From CAUPWF01 sp964367685 (GTDB taxonomy: Bacteria > Bacillota > Clostridia > Lachnospirales > Lachnospiraceae), in the NCBI GenBank assembly GCA_964367685.1, contig CAYIYM010000003.1, forward strand, positions 62,001 through 126,000: a DNA stretch of 64,000 bases, read 5' to 3'. The notes below the pieces were generated by a model, which saw only the letters and a list, made by a program, of their open reading frames with translations, made no database searches and was not told the origin of the DNA. The position numbers and the translations under genes are program-made. Below, piece after piece: positions 8,517 to 18,088 of the stretch. Each line of letters begins with the position of its first letter. The first letter of the stretch is position 1.

Positions 8517-11500
8517 TTATTTTACTAATTTAAATGTTTTAATTTCAAAACCTTTCATTCTAAATTCAATCTCATGATCATTCACATCTATTGGTCTTAT
8601 AATATTCTCAAGTAAATCGCACTCATACACTTCTCTATATTCTTCAGACAATTTCATTTTCACCTTCGTTGTTTGGTTCTTATTTTCATAGATACGAATG
8701 ACATCACCCGAACGATCTTCTGCTCGTTTGATAGCCTCAATAAAACAGTTTTCTTTATCCACTGTCACCATGCTATAAACACTGTTTAAAATAGCCTCTT
8801 TTTCATCCACCTTCTGCTTTACAATCATTGGAACATTTAGATTATATGCCATTCTCACTGTATCCGCTTCTTGCCATCTGTTTGCATGCGGATAGATAGA
8901 ATATATAAATTCATGCGTTTCAATATCTGCATTTTCATATGGATACTGGCCAGCTTTAATCAATGTCAATCCCATTTCCCCATCTTTTACACTATGCCCA
9001 TATTTACAATCGTTCAGCATACTGAACCCTACACCATTCTCTGAAAGATCTACCCATTTATGAGCACATGTTTCAAATTTCGCAGTATCCCAGCTATGAT
9101 TATTAGTCGTTTCTCTCTCTACGTTTCCATATTGAATCTCGTAAGTAGCCTTAGTAGCATTGATATCTAACGGGAAGTTCACTCGAAGTAGCGTGTTATG
9201 CTCTTTCCAATCTACATGTGTCTTAAAATCAATTCTTGGTACATCATTGTACAAACACACATCTTGAGTAATCACAGATTCTTCAAATCGATATGTTGTA
9301 CGAATTCTTGTCTCTAAGGCTCCAACTTCCACTACCTCTATTTCCGACACAGAATCTGCAAAATATTGTTTCTTCTGATAGAATACATCAAGATCCCAGT
9401 TATCCCAATTCATTGGTCGATCTTCATATGTAATCAACTGGTTTCCAACTCGCCCTTCTTTTATAAGTTCAAGCTCTGTCTCTTTTTCTATAAGAGATAC
9501 AATTTCCATTTGATCATTAAATTCAATTCGATAATAAAGATTTTCAAAAGTCCCATCAAAAATTACATTCTCCGCACGTTCCATTTCTTTATAAATCATC
9601 TTAAACACTTTATAACCAACGGCTGGAATGCCCTTTGCAATAAATGCAACTTTTCCATCTTTATATCTTTGAATTGGGCATATAACTCCCTCTTCATCTA
9701 CGATCTGACCAACACCCTCTACACCATCAAATCCAATAGTTACAATATCATCTCTTACATAGCCTAATGTGTTAAACACTACTAAATTCCCAACTTCGGT
9801 ATCAATATATGATACAAGTGATTCTGTAACATTTGCAATTGCAGCCTCTGCATCTTTTAAGATTTTATCGTATTCGATATCCGTTTGTTCATATACTTCG
9901 CCAATAGCAGTTCCTGGAATAATATCATGAAATTGATTCAATAATAGAATATCCCATCCCTCTTCAATCACTTCAACTGGATATTCATATCCAACCTTAC
10001 GTGCCATAGTCGCTAATATTTCAAGCTGACCATATGCGATTTCGCCTTTTCTATTATAACGCTTATTCTTCGCCAATGAAGTATAGGTCCCTCTATGATA
10101 CTCAAAATATAGTTCTCCATCCCACGTAGGCATTGCTGGATTTTTAGCAATTTTCTCATAAGTTCTATCATAAAAATCCTGTTCAAATTCCTGTTTGATT
10201 TTAGGAATTCCTGGCATTGCATACTCTAGACGCTTTGCATTTTCTAGCATTTCTTTTGTAGGACCACCACCGCCATCTCCATATCCAAATAACATGATAG
10301 TATCTTCTGTAAGATCTTTATTATTAAAACGCTTATACGTTCCTAATGTCATATTAGGGTTGATAATTCCAGTGTATGTTGTAGTATTTCTTGTATCTGT
10401 AAATGATATATTGAGGCCTAGTGATTTATCAAAATCACACGCTGTAGGCATAAAAACAAAAACTTCGCTTCCATCAATCCCTCTCCAATTAAATGTATCA
10501 TTTGGTAATTGATTGTATTGGTTCCACGCAATTTTTGTTGTTGAAAAATATGGAATTCCAGATAATTTTAAAATTTGTGGAATTGCAGCTGAATATCCAA
10601 AAACATCTGGCAACCACAGAGACTTGCTCTTCTTCCCAAACTCCTCTTGGATAAACTTCTCACCTTTAAGAATCTGTCTTACTAATGATTCGCCACTTGG
10701 TAAATTACAATCTGCTTCCAACCACATTGCTCCATCTACTTCCCAGCGCCCCTCCTTAACTCTCTCCTTAATTCGAGCATACAATTCAGGTTCTTGCTTC
10801 TTAACGAAATAATACAGTATTGGTTGACTAGACATAAATTTGTAATCTGGATATTGTTCCATTAATCGCAAAACTGTTGAAAAACTTCTAAGAACTTTCT
10901 CTCTTGTTTGATTAACCGTCCATAACCAGGCGATATCAATATGAGTATGACCAATAGCCGACACCACTGGTACCTCTGCATTTTTTTGCTCTTCTGTATA
11001 GAATTCATTTGCCAGCATTGCCCCTGCCTGTAAAATAGAAGCATAGAATTTTTTTGAATAAGGTTTCCTTAAATCAATTAAATTTGCTGCCTCATTTAAT
11101 TTAACTAAGATTTTTCTAGAGTTATCTTTATCGCTATTATTCAACAGTCTTGCAGTATTAACTGGCACTGAGAAGTCATAGTAAAACGATTCTACAATAT
11201 CATCTACTACTGCAATCTCCGTATGAAAAATCAAATCCCCCTCTACACTACCACTATATGCACACATTGCTATATCATATTTCTCACCTGCTTTTGCACA
11301 CATAGATAATGTTACACTACGGTGATTCACATCAATCCCCTGTACAATTTCTTGATTAATATAAAATAACATTTGCGGATTCGTAGCATCCCACTGCCCT
11401 TCACGTCCAGTCGTAATCATAAATTCAACATGCTTTCCATCCATTTCTTCTGGAATTACAACTTGGGTTCTAAACCATCTGTGTCGATCTAGTTCAGACC

Positions 11501-11672
11501 ATGGTGTACTGATTTTATAATCCATCCAGCTTTCCGTGCTACAAAAATAACCATCTTTTGCATTTCCACACTGCATCTTATAATCAATAATCTGCACTCG
11601 CTCTCTAATGCGCAATTTATCTATATCAAGTATTAGACGTTCCATTCTCTCTAATTCAAACATAATACTCAT
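8517..11672 (-). CDS. GH38 alpha-mannosidase
   Basis: This 1051-aa cytoplasmic glycoside hydrolase of family 38 should remove alpha-linked mannose from oligosaccharides brought in by the adjacent importer. The zinc-binding motif GHTHIDIAWLW is at residues 241-251 (His242, Asp246), the probable nucleophile is Asp321 in EADCNLPSGES, and QFHDIIPGTAIGEVYEQT supplies further zinc-site residues. The C-terminal half is the usual beta-rich region. There is no signal peptide. The start at 11672 has GGAGGT 6 bases upstream. Length and architecture match bacterial GH38 enzymes of the 1000-aa class. Substrate linkage (alpha-1,2, -1,3 or -1,6) is not predictable. Confidence 0.93.
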   Translation of the reverse strand: MSIMFELERMERLILDIDKLRIRERVQIIDYKMQCGNAKDGYFCSTESWMDYKISTPWSELDRHRWFRTQVVIPEEMDGKHVEFMITTGREGQWDATNPQMLFYINQEIVQGIDVNHRSVTLSMCAKAGEKYDIAMCAYSGSVEGDLIFHTEIAVVDDIVESFYYDFSVPVNTARLLNNSDKDNSRKILVKLNEAANLIDLRKPYSKKFYASILQAGAMLANEFYTEEQKNAEVPVVSAIGHTHIDIAWLWTVNQTREKVLRSFSTVLRLMEQYPDYKFMSSQPILYYFVKKQEPELYARIKERVKEGRWEVDGAMWLEADCNLPSGESLVRQILKGEKFIQEEFGKKSKSLWLPDVFGYSAAIPQILKLSGIPYFSTTKIAWNQYNQLPNDTFNWRGIDGSEVFVFMPTACDFDKSLGLNISFTDTRNTTTYTGIINPNMTLGTYKRFNNKDLTEDTIMLFGYGDGGGGPTKEMLENAKRLEYAMPGIPKIKQEFEQDFYDRTYEKIAKNPAMPTWDGELYFEYHRGTYTSLAKNKRYNRKGEIAYGQLEILATMARKVGYEYPVEVIEEGWDILLLNQFHDIIPGTAIGEVYEQTDIEYDKILKDAEAAIANVTESLVSYIDTEVGNLVVFNTLGYVRDDIVTIGFDGVEGVGQIVDEEGVICPIQRYKDGKVAFIAKGIPAVGYKVFKMIYKEMERAENVIFDGTFENLYYRIEFNDQMEIVSLIEKETELELIKEGRVGNQLITYEDRPMNWDNWDLDVFYQKKQYFADSVSEIEVVEVGALETRIRTTYRFEESVITQDVCLYNDVPRIDFKTHVDWKEHNTLLRVNFPLDINATKATYEIQYGNVERETTNNHSWDTAKFETCAHKWVDLSENGVGFSMLNDCKYGHSVKDGEMGLTLIKAGQYPYENADIETHEFIYSIYPHANRWQEADTVRMAYNLNVPMIVKQKVDEKEAILNSVYSMVTVDKENCFIEAIKRAEDRSGDVIRIYENKNQTTKVKMKLSEEYREVYECDLLENIIRPIDVNDHEIEFRMKGFEIKTFKLVK

Positions 11673-11688
11673 TTTTTACCTCCATACG

Positions 11689-11715
11689 AAAAAGGGAGTG
11701 CATCACTCCCTTTTT
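11689..11715. terminator. Hairpin between oppA and the mannosidase gene
   Basis: AAAAAGGGAGTG and CACTCCCTTTTT form a strong 12-bp hairpin with a 3-base loop. It lies 14 bases after the binding-protein stop and 17 bases before the mannosidase start, overlapping the latter's leader. It probably attenuates transcription so that the binding protein is made in excess over the cytoplasmic enzymes. Confidence 0.65.
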
Positions 11716-11728
11716 TTGAATCTAATTT

Positions 11729-13573
11729 CTATTGTTCTACTGGTATTTCATAACGAAGTTTTCCTTCACGGATCATTCTTGAAATAACTCTTGTTGCACC
11801 ACCACCATACCACAATGGATCAGATACATCTTCAGGGAATCCTGTCAAATAAGGGTTGTATATTTTTTGTGGAATATATTTTGTTACTAACGGCATAAAT
11901 GGAGACATCTCATTTATTGTTGATGCTAATAATTCTGTAATCTCAATTTTTCTAGCCTCATCTTGTGTGTTAAGTAACTCCATCAATAACTCATTTGTAT
12001 TGATTTCAGTTCCATCTTCAAGTGTAAGAATAATTGTGCTAACTCCCTCTTTCTTCTCAGCAAGTGTTAAGAATCCCATATCAGCTGCTCCATCAACGAA
12101 GAATGAACGATAGATTTCCCATGGCTCTCCATAGTTAGGTGATCCTGGTCTCATTGAGATACTCATCATTGAACCTTGCTCTTGTAAATATTTCCAGTAT
12201 GCACTAGCTTCCATTGATTTCAGTTGTGTTGTAATTCCAAATTCATTTAGTTGATTTACAATTGTATCCGCACACAAGAAGAACGTTGCATATGAACTAG
12301 CTGTAGCAAATTCTAATTCTACTAACTTTCCAGTTTCATCTACCCACTTATCATCTGCATTTCTGCTCCAACCCGCCTCTACTAATAATGCTTCAGCTTG
12401 CTCCACATCATTATTGTATTCAATCAATGTATCAAGGAAGTCTGTAGATAAGTACTCATCCCTCATAGCTGGAATCATTCCTGATGACGATAAATCTGCT
12501 GGCTCTGATCCTGGCTCTGCAATTAAATATAAGCTTTCTCTATCAATTAAGTGATGTATCGCTTGGCGCACTAATTGGTTATCCATTGGTGCAATTTTCA
12601 TGTTGAATTGTAGTGAAGGTTGTCCTAAATCAGCACCTAAGAACACTCTTAGCTCTGGTTTGTCTTTTATAAGCTCTGCATGTACATCTGGTGACAAACC
12701 TAGGTTTTCCATATCGTAACCATCTGACATCATAATATTCATCTGTGACTCTAGACTAGTTGCTCTTACGATTCTTACTTCATTAAAATGAATATTATCC
12801 ATATTCCAGTATTCTGCATTCTGCTCTAATACTGCTTCTGCTGTAGTAATCTTCGATAATGTAAATGGACCTGTTCCTACTACCGAATCTACTTCAGGTT
12901 TAAACTCATGTAGGGAAGTACGAATATCATTAATAGCTGTACTTGTTGCCGCATCATACTTCTCACCATCTGCTCCAGCTTGTCTATTCGCAACTGCTTC
13001 TTCTGCTTGATCAACCCATTCACCATAAATGTGATACGGTGAATTAATCACTACGTTTGTAACTAATTGTGTAGTAATCGCATTTGGCTGCTTCAATGTA
13101 ACAACAAATGTATAATCATCCGGTGCTTCAATCATCTCAATATGATCCCAGTAGATTTGATTATTTACAAATCCTAAGTAAAATGTTGACATAACATCCT
13201 TCGATGTAAATGCTGTTCCATCACTCCATTTAACACCTTCTCTTAGCTTAATTGTAACAACATTACCTTCTTCAGTAAAAGACTCTCCAAGAACCGGCAT
13301 ATAAGTATGTTCTGGGATTGGAACAAAATCAAATAATTTTTCAAATGTGAAGTCTGTAATATTACTTGTAGATCCAACTCCACCTGGTGCCCATGTATTA
13401 CCATGTGCTGTTTCTGGTGGCTCATATCCGCCCGCTACGCGAAGTGTTTTACTCTCTGCATTCTCCAAGAATACATCTTTTGAACCTCCACCTGTTTCTT
13501 CGCTACAACCTGCCAATAAAGATACTGTCATAACAGCACATAATGCAAGTGACATCAACTTCTTTAATTTCAT
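11729..13573 (-). CDS. Family 5 extracellular solute-binding lipoprotein (OppA-like)
   Basis: This 614-aa lipoprotein is the substrate receptor of the adjacent ABC importer. A signal peptide ends in the lipobox LLAGC at residues 19-23. The rest is the family 5 binding-protein fold (EGVKWSDGTAFTSKDVMSTFY, GTGPFTLSKI, VRQAIHHLIDRESLY, YKYLQEQGS-type segment). Family 5 receptors bind peptides, but several from sugar-fermenting bacteria bind oligosaccharides. Next to a GH38 mannosidase, either mannose-containing oligosaccharides or glycopeptides are plausible ligands. AAGGAGG precedes the start. It follows the ATPase and the small membrane protein in the same direction after a gap of 194 bases. 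Confidence 0.92.
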   Translation of the reverse strand: MKLKKLMSLALCAVMTVSLLAGCSEETGGGSKDVFLENAESKTLRVAGGYEPPETAHGNTWAPGGVGSTSNITDFTFEKLFDFVPIPEHTYMPVLGESFTEEGNVVTIKLREGVKWSDGTAFTSKDVMSTFYLGFVNNQIYWDHIEMIEAPDDYTFVVTLKQPNAITTQLVTNVVINSPYHIYGEWVDQAEEAVANRQAGADGEKYDAATSTAINDIRTSLHEFKPEVDSVVGTGPFTLSKITTAEAVLEQNAEYWNMDNIHFNEVRIVRATSLESQMNIMMSDGYDMENLGLSPDVHAELIKDKPELRVFLGADLGQPSLQFNMKIAPMDNQLVRQAIHHLIDRESLYLIAEPGSEPADLSSSGMIPAMRDEYLSTDFLDTLIEYNNDVEQAEALLVEAGWSRNADDKWVDETGKLVELEFATASSYATFFLCADTIVNQLNEFGITTQLKSMEASAYWKYLQEQGSMMSISMRPGSPNYGEPWEIYRSFFVDGAADMGFLTLAEKKEGVSTIILTLEDGTEINTNELLMELLNTQDEARKIEITELLASTINEMSPFMPLVTKYIPQKIYNPYLTGFPEDVSDPLWYGGGATRVISRMIREGKLRYEIPVEQ

Positions 13574-13767
13574 AACTTCCTCCTTTTTTTACGAAATTCA
13601 AATTTCGTTTTCATAAATGACTTATTAGACATGTCATTTCATTTGTTTGATATATGAATACTACTATTTGTTATATCATTTGTCAATTCTTTTATCTATC
13701 ATCTTGTTATTTTTGCTATATTGCATAAATTTCGAGATATAAATTGTGCATACTTACAAATTATATT

Positions 13768-13962
13768 TTATTTTGCTTTAGACTTAATAATCAGATAGCA
13801 ACTGAAACTAATGGCAACTGAAATTAGAAAGCTAATGGCAGCCACTGTTATGTCCACCCCATACACAACTGTCATCACTAAACTTATTCCATTTAATATC
13901 ACTAAAATAAATGAAAATTTTAGAAATAACTTCAACCAATTTAAGCCTTTTGGTAACTCCAT
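13768..13962 (-). CDS. Small two-helix membrane protein, unknown function
   Basis: This 64-aa protein has two hydrophobic helices (about residues 13-33 and 37-58) and a basic C terminus (IIKSKAK). It overlaps the end of the oppF-like gene by 22 bases and has a clear CGGAGG ribosome binding site 7 bases before its ATG, so it is probably translated. I recognise no family. It may be an accessory subunit of the importer, since it is placed inside that operon. Confidence 0.6.
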   Translation of the reverse strand: MELPKGLNWLKLFLKFSFILVILNGISLVMTVVYGVDITVAAISFLISVAISFSCYLIIKSKAK

Positions 13963-14957
13963 TTTGGAACCTCCGATTCATGGTGACAAGCAACCATTCC
14001 CGATGCACTTTTTTCAAGTTCTGGCTGAATACTCTCACACTCACTCGTCCCATAGATACATCTTGGGTTAAATCTACATCCACTTGGTGGATTCGCTGGG
14101 TTTGGCATTTCTAAACTCTTCAACGGCAACTCACGCTTCTTACGGCTAATGGCAAGATCCGACGCCGGAATCGCTGAAATCAATGCTTGCAAATACGGAT
14201 GTCTAGGATCACTAAGAACAGACTGCAAATTCCCTGTTTCCACAAGCTTACCAAGATACATAACGCCAATTTTCCCTTCTTGTCCAATATAACGAGCCGT
14301 GGCTAAATCATGTGTAATATAGATAAAAGATATCCCCATCTCCCTATTCATCTTAGCCATCAAGTCTAATAATGAAATTCTAAGAGACACATCCACCATA
14401 GATACTGGTTCATCCGCTACAATAAGTTTCGCATTTACAGAAAGGGCACGAACCAATAGCACTCTCTGACGTTGTCCACCACTTAATTGATGTGGGTATT
14501 TTTCAATAAATTGCTCTACTGGTGTAAGCCCAACCAAAGTAAAGAGCTCAACTAATCTTTCGTATGCCTCCTCTTTATTTTTCACTATTTTATGCTTAAT
14601 CATTGGATCTTTAAGTGAATTAAATATCGTTCTAGTTGGATTAAGGGCTGCATAAGAATCTTGATGAACCATCTGCACTTCGCGCCTATACTCACCGCGT
14701 TCCTTATTATTCATTTCTCGAAAAGTCTTTCCCTTATATATAATATGTCCTCCAGTTGGATTAAAAAGACCTGCTATCATCTTACCAATGGTTGTTTTTC
14801 CACAACCACTCTCTCCAACTAGCGCCATGATTTGACCCTCTTCAAGTTCCAAATTCACGTCTACAACGGCTCCAACTTTCCCTTCTTTGCCCTTCCCTTT
14901 CTTCTTCACTGACTTGAAATACATTTCAAGATTTTTCACTTCTAATAATTTTGCCAT
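13941..14957 (-). CDS. Oligopeptide-type ABC transporter ATPase (OppF-like)
   Basis: This 338-aa ATPase is the second nucleotide-binding subunit of the importer. Walker A GESGCGKT, Q-loop VQMVHQDSYAALNP, signature LSGGQRQR, Walker B LIVADEP and the C-terminal oligopeptide_HPY domain with a cysteine cluster (CRFNPRCIYGTSECE) are all present. The cysteine-rich C terminus is characteristic of OppD/OppF proteins and often binds a 4Fe-4S cluster. It starts 3 bases after the OppD-like gene. Confidence 0.93.
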   Translation of the reverse strand: MAKLLEVKNLEMYFKSVKKKGKGKEGKVGAVVDVNLELEEGQIMALVGESGCGKTTIGKMIAGLFNPTGGHIIYKGKTFREMNNKERGEYRREVQMVHQDSYAALNPTRTIFNSLKDPMIKHKIVKNKEEAYERLVELFTLVGLTPVEQFIEKYPHQLSGGQRQRVLLVRALSVNAKLIVADEPVSMVDVSLRISLLDLMAKMNREMGISFIYITHDLATARYIGQEGKIGVMYLGKLVETGNLQSVLSDPRHPYLQALISAIPASDLAISRKKRELPLKSLEMPNPANPPSGCRFNPRCIYGTSECESIQPELEKSASGMVACHHESEVPKWSYQKA

Positions 14958-14960
14958 CTT

Positions 14961-15932
14961 TTACACCCCTTTGAAGTTCTTGCATCTAACAAAATGTTCT
15001 TCTGATATTTTCTGTAACTCCACACTTTCCATTTCACATTCTGCTGTTTTTCTTTCACATCTCACTGCAAACTGACAGCCCTTTGGACGGTTGATTAAGT
15101 TCGGTGGATTTCCTTTTATCGCCTTACGTTTCGTAACATCATCTGTTAGAGAAGGTACAGCAGTAATCAACCCTTTTGTATACGGATGTGTCGGATTATC
15201 AAATATATCATATACTGTCCCAATCTCAACAATCTCACCAGCATACATAACTGCAATTCTATCTGCCATAGATCCAATAACTGCCACATCATGCGTAGAC
15301 ATAATCATTGTGATATTTCTTTTTTCTTGAATCTCTTTTAAGATATCGAAAATATAGGCTTGCGTAATTACATCCAAGGCAGTAGTAGGCTCATCTAAAA
15401 TCAATACTTTGGGATCAAGAATCAAACTCAATGCAATAATTGTTCTCTGCTTCATCCCTCCACTTAATTGATGTGGATACGAATTAAGAACTCTTGAAGG
15501 ATTCAGTCGTACAAATTCCAATAACTCTGTAGCTTTCTTAACAACCTCTTCCTCTTTGTAATTTTTGTCATGTGCAGCAACGGTTTCAATAAAATGCTCT
15601 TTGATTGTAATGATTGGATTCATAGAGTTTTGCGCCGCTTGAAAAATCATTGCAACCTCTTCCCATCTATACGCATTCAAATCATTTTCAGATAATGATA
15701 ATACATCTTTTCCATTATAAATAATCTCTCCATTTGTAATCTCACCTGGTCTAGACACAACATTTAAGGCCGCTGAAGCTAATGTCGTTTTCCCACTTCC
15801 ACTTTCTCCTACAAAACCAATAATCTCACCCTCACGCACTCCTAAACTAATTTGATTAGATGCGCGAAGCACTCCTTTTGGCAAGAAGAATTCGATTGTT
15901 ATATCTTTAAATTCAATTATATTCTTTTTCAT
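14961..15932 (-). CDS. Oligopeptide-type ABC transporter ATPase (OppD-like)
   Basis: This 323-aa ATPase pairs with the OppF-like subunit to power uptake. Walker A GESGSGKT, signature LSGGMKQR, Walker B VLILDEPTTALD, the switch STHDVAV and the cysteine-containing C terminus (CQFAVRCERKTAECE) are visible. The start at 15932 is preferred over an upstream ATG at 15956 because GGAGAG lies 7 bases before it. Gene order permease-permease-OppD-OppF is the standard Opp/Dpp arrangement. Confidence 0.93.
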   Translation of the reverse strand: MKKNIIEFKDITIEFFLPKGVLRASNQISLGVREGEIIGFVGESGSGKTTLASAALNVVSRPGEITNGEIIYNGKDVLSLSENDLNAYRWEEVAMIFQAAQNSMNPIITIKEHFIETVAAHDKNYKEEEVVKKATELLEFVRLNPSRVLNSYPHQLSGGMKQRTIIALSLILDPKVLILDEPTTALDVITQAYIFDILKEIQEKRNITMIMSTHDVAVIGSMADRIAVMYAGEIVEIGTVYDIFDNPTHPYTKGLITAVPSLTDDVTKRKAIKGNPPNLINRPKGCQFAVRCERKTAECEMESVELQKISEEHFVRCKNFKGV

Positions 15933-15964
15933 AATAATACTCTCCATTTCAAACACTGTAATAT

Positions 15965-16816
15965 TTATGATGATAACTTTGGATTAAATGCATCATCCAG
16001 TCCATTTGCGAAGAATAAACATCCCATATGGAAAAACATAATTCCAAAAATCGGAGTCAAGAAGTATATCAGTGCCGAAGACCCATACATTGCCCCTGTT
16101 GTAGTTGTTGCTAAATTAATCATCATACCCCAGTGAGATGATTGAAACGGTACTAATCCTAATACCATAAGTCCTACACTGGCTGTAATCGCGCCCTTCA
16201 TAATTGCGATAAATCTTATCAAAATATAGGAAATCATGTTTGGTAACATTTCCTTAAAAATAATATGAAACATTCCCATTCCTAAAACATGACTTGCTTC
16301 AATAAAGTCTCGATGCTTCAAGGACAAGATTTGTGCACGTATAGACCTCGCAAGTCCAGCCCAGGACCACATACTTAATAAAACACCAAATAGAAACGGG
16401 TTTTTAATTTCAATAACCATAGAAAGAACCATCATAATTGGGAAACTCGGCACAGTTAGCATAATCCCTGTAATTCCCATTAACATTTCATCCACAGTTC
16501 CACCAGCAACTCCCGATATCGTTCCAACCGTAAATCCTATTACTATAGTAATTATCCCTGCAATAAATGCTACCAGAAGCACATTTCTTGAACCATGAAC
16601 AAATTGTGAAAATGTGTCTCTCCCTTGATAATCAGTTCCTAGCCAGTGTGCCGCCGATGGTCCTTGTAAGCGGTTAATCAAGTCAGATTTTGTCGATTCA
16701 GGAACAATTTCTGGTCCAATTGTAGCCATAAGAAAGAACACAAACAATATAATTGCTCCTACTGTGGCTTGCTTGTTTCTCAATATTACTTTACACATTG
16801 ATTTAAATCTTTTCAT
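15965..16816 (-). CDS. Opp-type ABC transporter permease (OppC/DppC-like)
   Basis: This 283-aa inner-membrane permease has an N-terminal helix (about residues 17-37), the OppC-type segment LGTDYQGRDTFSQFVHGSRNVL, about five further helices, and the ATPase-contact (EAA) loop DFIEASHVLGMGMFHIIFKEMLPN in two pieces. It lies 17 bases after the OppB-like gene. In this family it forms a heterodimer with the OppB-like subunit. Confidence 0.93.
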   Translation of the reverse strand: MKRFKSMCKVILRNKQATVGAIILFVFFLMATIGPEIVPESTKSDLINRLQGPSAAHWLGTDYQGRDTFSQFVHGSRNVLLVAFIAGIITIVIGFTVGTISGVAGGTVDEMLMGITGIMLTVPSFPIMMVLSMVIEIKNPFLFGVLLSMWSWAGLARSIRAQILSLKHRDFIEASHVLGMGMFHIIFKEMLPNMISYILIRFIAIMKGAITASVGLMVLGLVPFQSSHWGMMINLATTTTGAMYGSSALIYFLTPIFGIMFFHMGCLFFANGLDDAFNPKLSS

Positions 16817-16833
16817 TACAACTCTCCTCTTTA

Positions 16834-17817
16834 TTAGCTTCTTGCACTGATTCTTGGATCTAATACAGAATACAGCATATCAGCTACAATATTTGCTATT
16901 ACGACAGCTACCGTAATCATTAAAAACAACCCCTGCATTAATACATAATCACGATTAATAATCGCTTGATTAAGGTAGAATCCAATTCCTGGATAGGAAA
17001 ATAAATTTTCCACAAGGGGAGAACCACCAAACAACATTCCAAAGGTAATTGTAAGACTTGTAACCAAAGGTAATATTGCATTTCGTCCTATATACTTTGT
17101 TCTAATCCTTGCTCTTGATAATCCGCGCGCTTTTGCACACATAATGTAATCTTCTCCTAGTACACTTACTGCACTTCCTTTCATTGCAAGAATCCACCCT
17201 CCAAGTCCAGTTATAAAATAAGTCAAAACTGGTAAGAATGCATGATACGCTACGCTTAACATGAATTCAAGATTGAACCCTACTGTAACATCCGCACTAT
17301 ACGCTCCTCTTCCTGGGAATAACCTTAATTTTGTAGAAAGTACCAAAACCAATAAGAATCCCACGATATAATCTGGCAACGATCCCGATATCGATGCGTA
17401 TACAGATACAAAAGAATCCATGAAACTATTTCTATTCAATGATACGTACATTCCAATTAAAACACCCACAGTAAATGCAAGCCCTATCGAAATAGTTAAA
17501 ACCAGCAATGTCCATGGCAATGCGCTTGCAATAATACTTGTAACATCATTTTTAGTCGTAATGGATACCCCTAAATCTCCTGTAGCCAAATTTTTCAAAT
17601 ATGAAATGTATTGTTCGATAATTGGCATATCTGGATCGTAATTCAGCATAGCCTTCGCTCTTTCATAAGCCTCATTATAATCCATACCTTGCTGAAGCAT
17701 CCCCATTGCCATTGTTTCTGCGGGATCTCCTGGCATCATCCTAATTACAAAAAATGTAATCGACGACGCTATCAAGATTGTTAATAACACTGTTGTTATT
17801 CTTTTAATCCACATCAT
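16834..17817 (-). CDS. Opp-type ABC transporter permease (OppB/DppB-like)
   Basis: This 327-aa permease opens the operon. Features are an N-terminal helix followed by MMPGDPAETMA (the conserved MPGDP of OppB proteins), about five further helices, the EAA loop DYIMCAKARGLSRARI and the C-terminal YSVLDPRI typical of the family. Two tandem ATG codons stand at the start; GGAGA precedes them. The upstream 271-base region holds the operon promoter (not pinned down) and the prdB terminator. Confidence 0.93.
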   Translation of the reverse strand: MMWIKRITTVLLTILIASSITFFVIRMMPGDPAETMAMGMLQQGMDYNEAYERAKAMLNYDPDMPIIEQYISYLKNLATGDLGVSITTKNDVTSIIASALPWTLLVLTISIGLAFTVGVLIGMYVSLNRNSFMDSFVSVYASISGSLPDYIVGFLLVLVLSTKLRLFPGRGAYSADVTVGFNLEFMLSVAYHAFLPVLTYFITGLGGWILAMKGSAVSVLGEDYIMCAKARGLSRARIRTKYIGRNAILPLVTSLTITFGMLFGGSPLVENLFSYPGIGFYLNQAIINRDYVLMQGLFLMITVAVVIANIVADMLYSVLDPRISARS

Positions 17818-18040
17818 GTCTTTTAAATCTCCTTTGTTATTTTCTTTCCATCCGCTTTCTCATTACAGTAAGACATATTTTATATCATATATAACTAAAA
17901 GCTTATTTGATATAACAACTATAACATATTATCTCATTTATGTAAATATGCATAAGTTTATCTGTCATTCTATACAAATATAAGGCTATTTTACCATCAT
18001 TTTCTTTCACATTCTGTACATTTTGACTAATACACGCAAA

Positions 18041-18069
18041 AAAGAGAGCCATCATTTCTGATGACTCTC
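18041..18069 (-). terminator. Terminator after prdB
   Basis: On the minus strand GAGAGTCATCA and TGATGGCTCTC pair (one mismatch, loop of 4) and are followed by six T. It closes the prdA-prdB unit, so prdDE is not co-transcribed with it. Confidence 0.85.
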
Positions 18070-18088
18070 GCATTTGTTATATCTAAGA

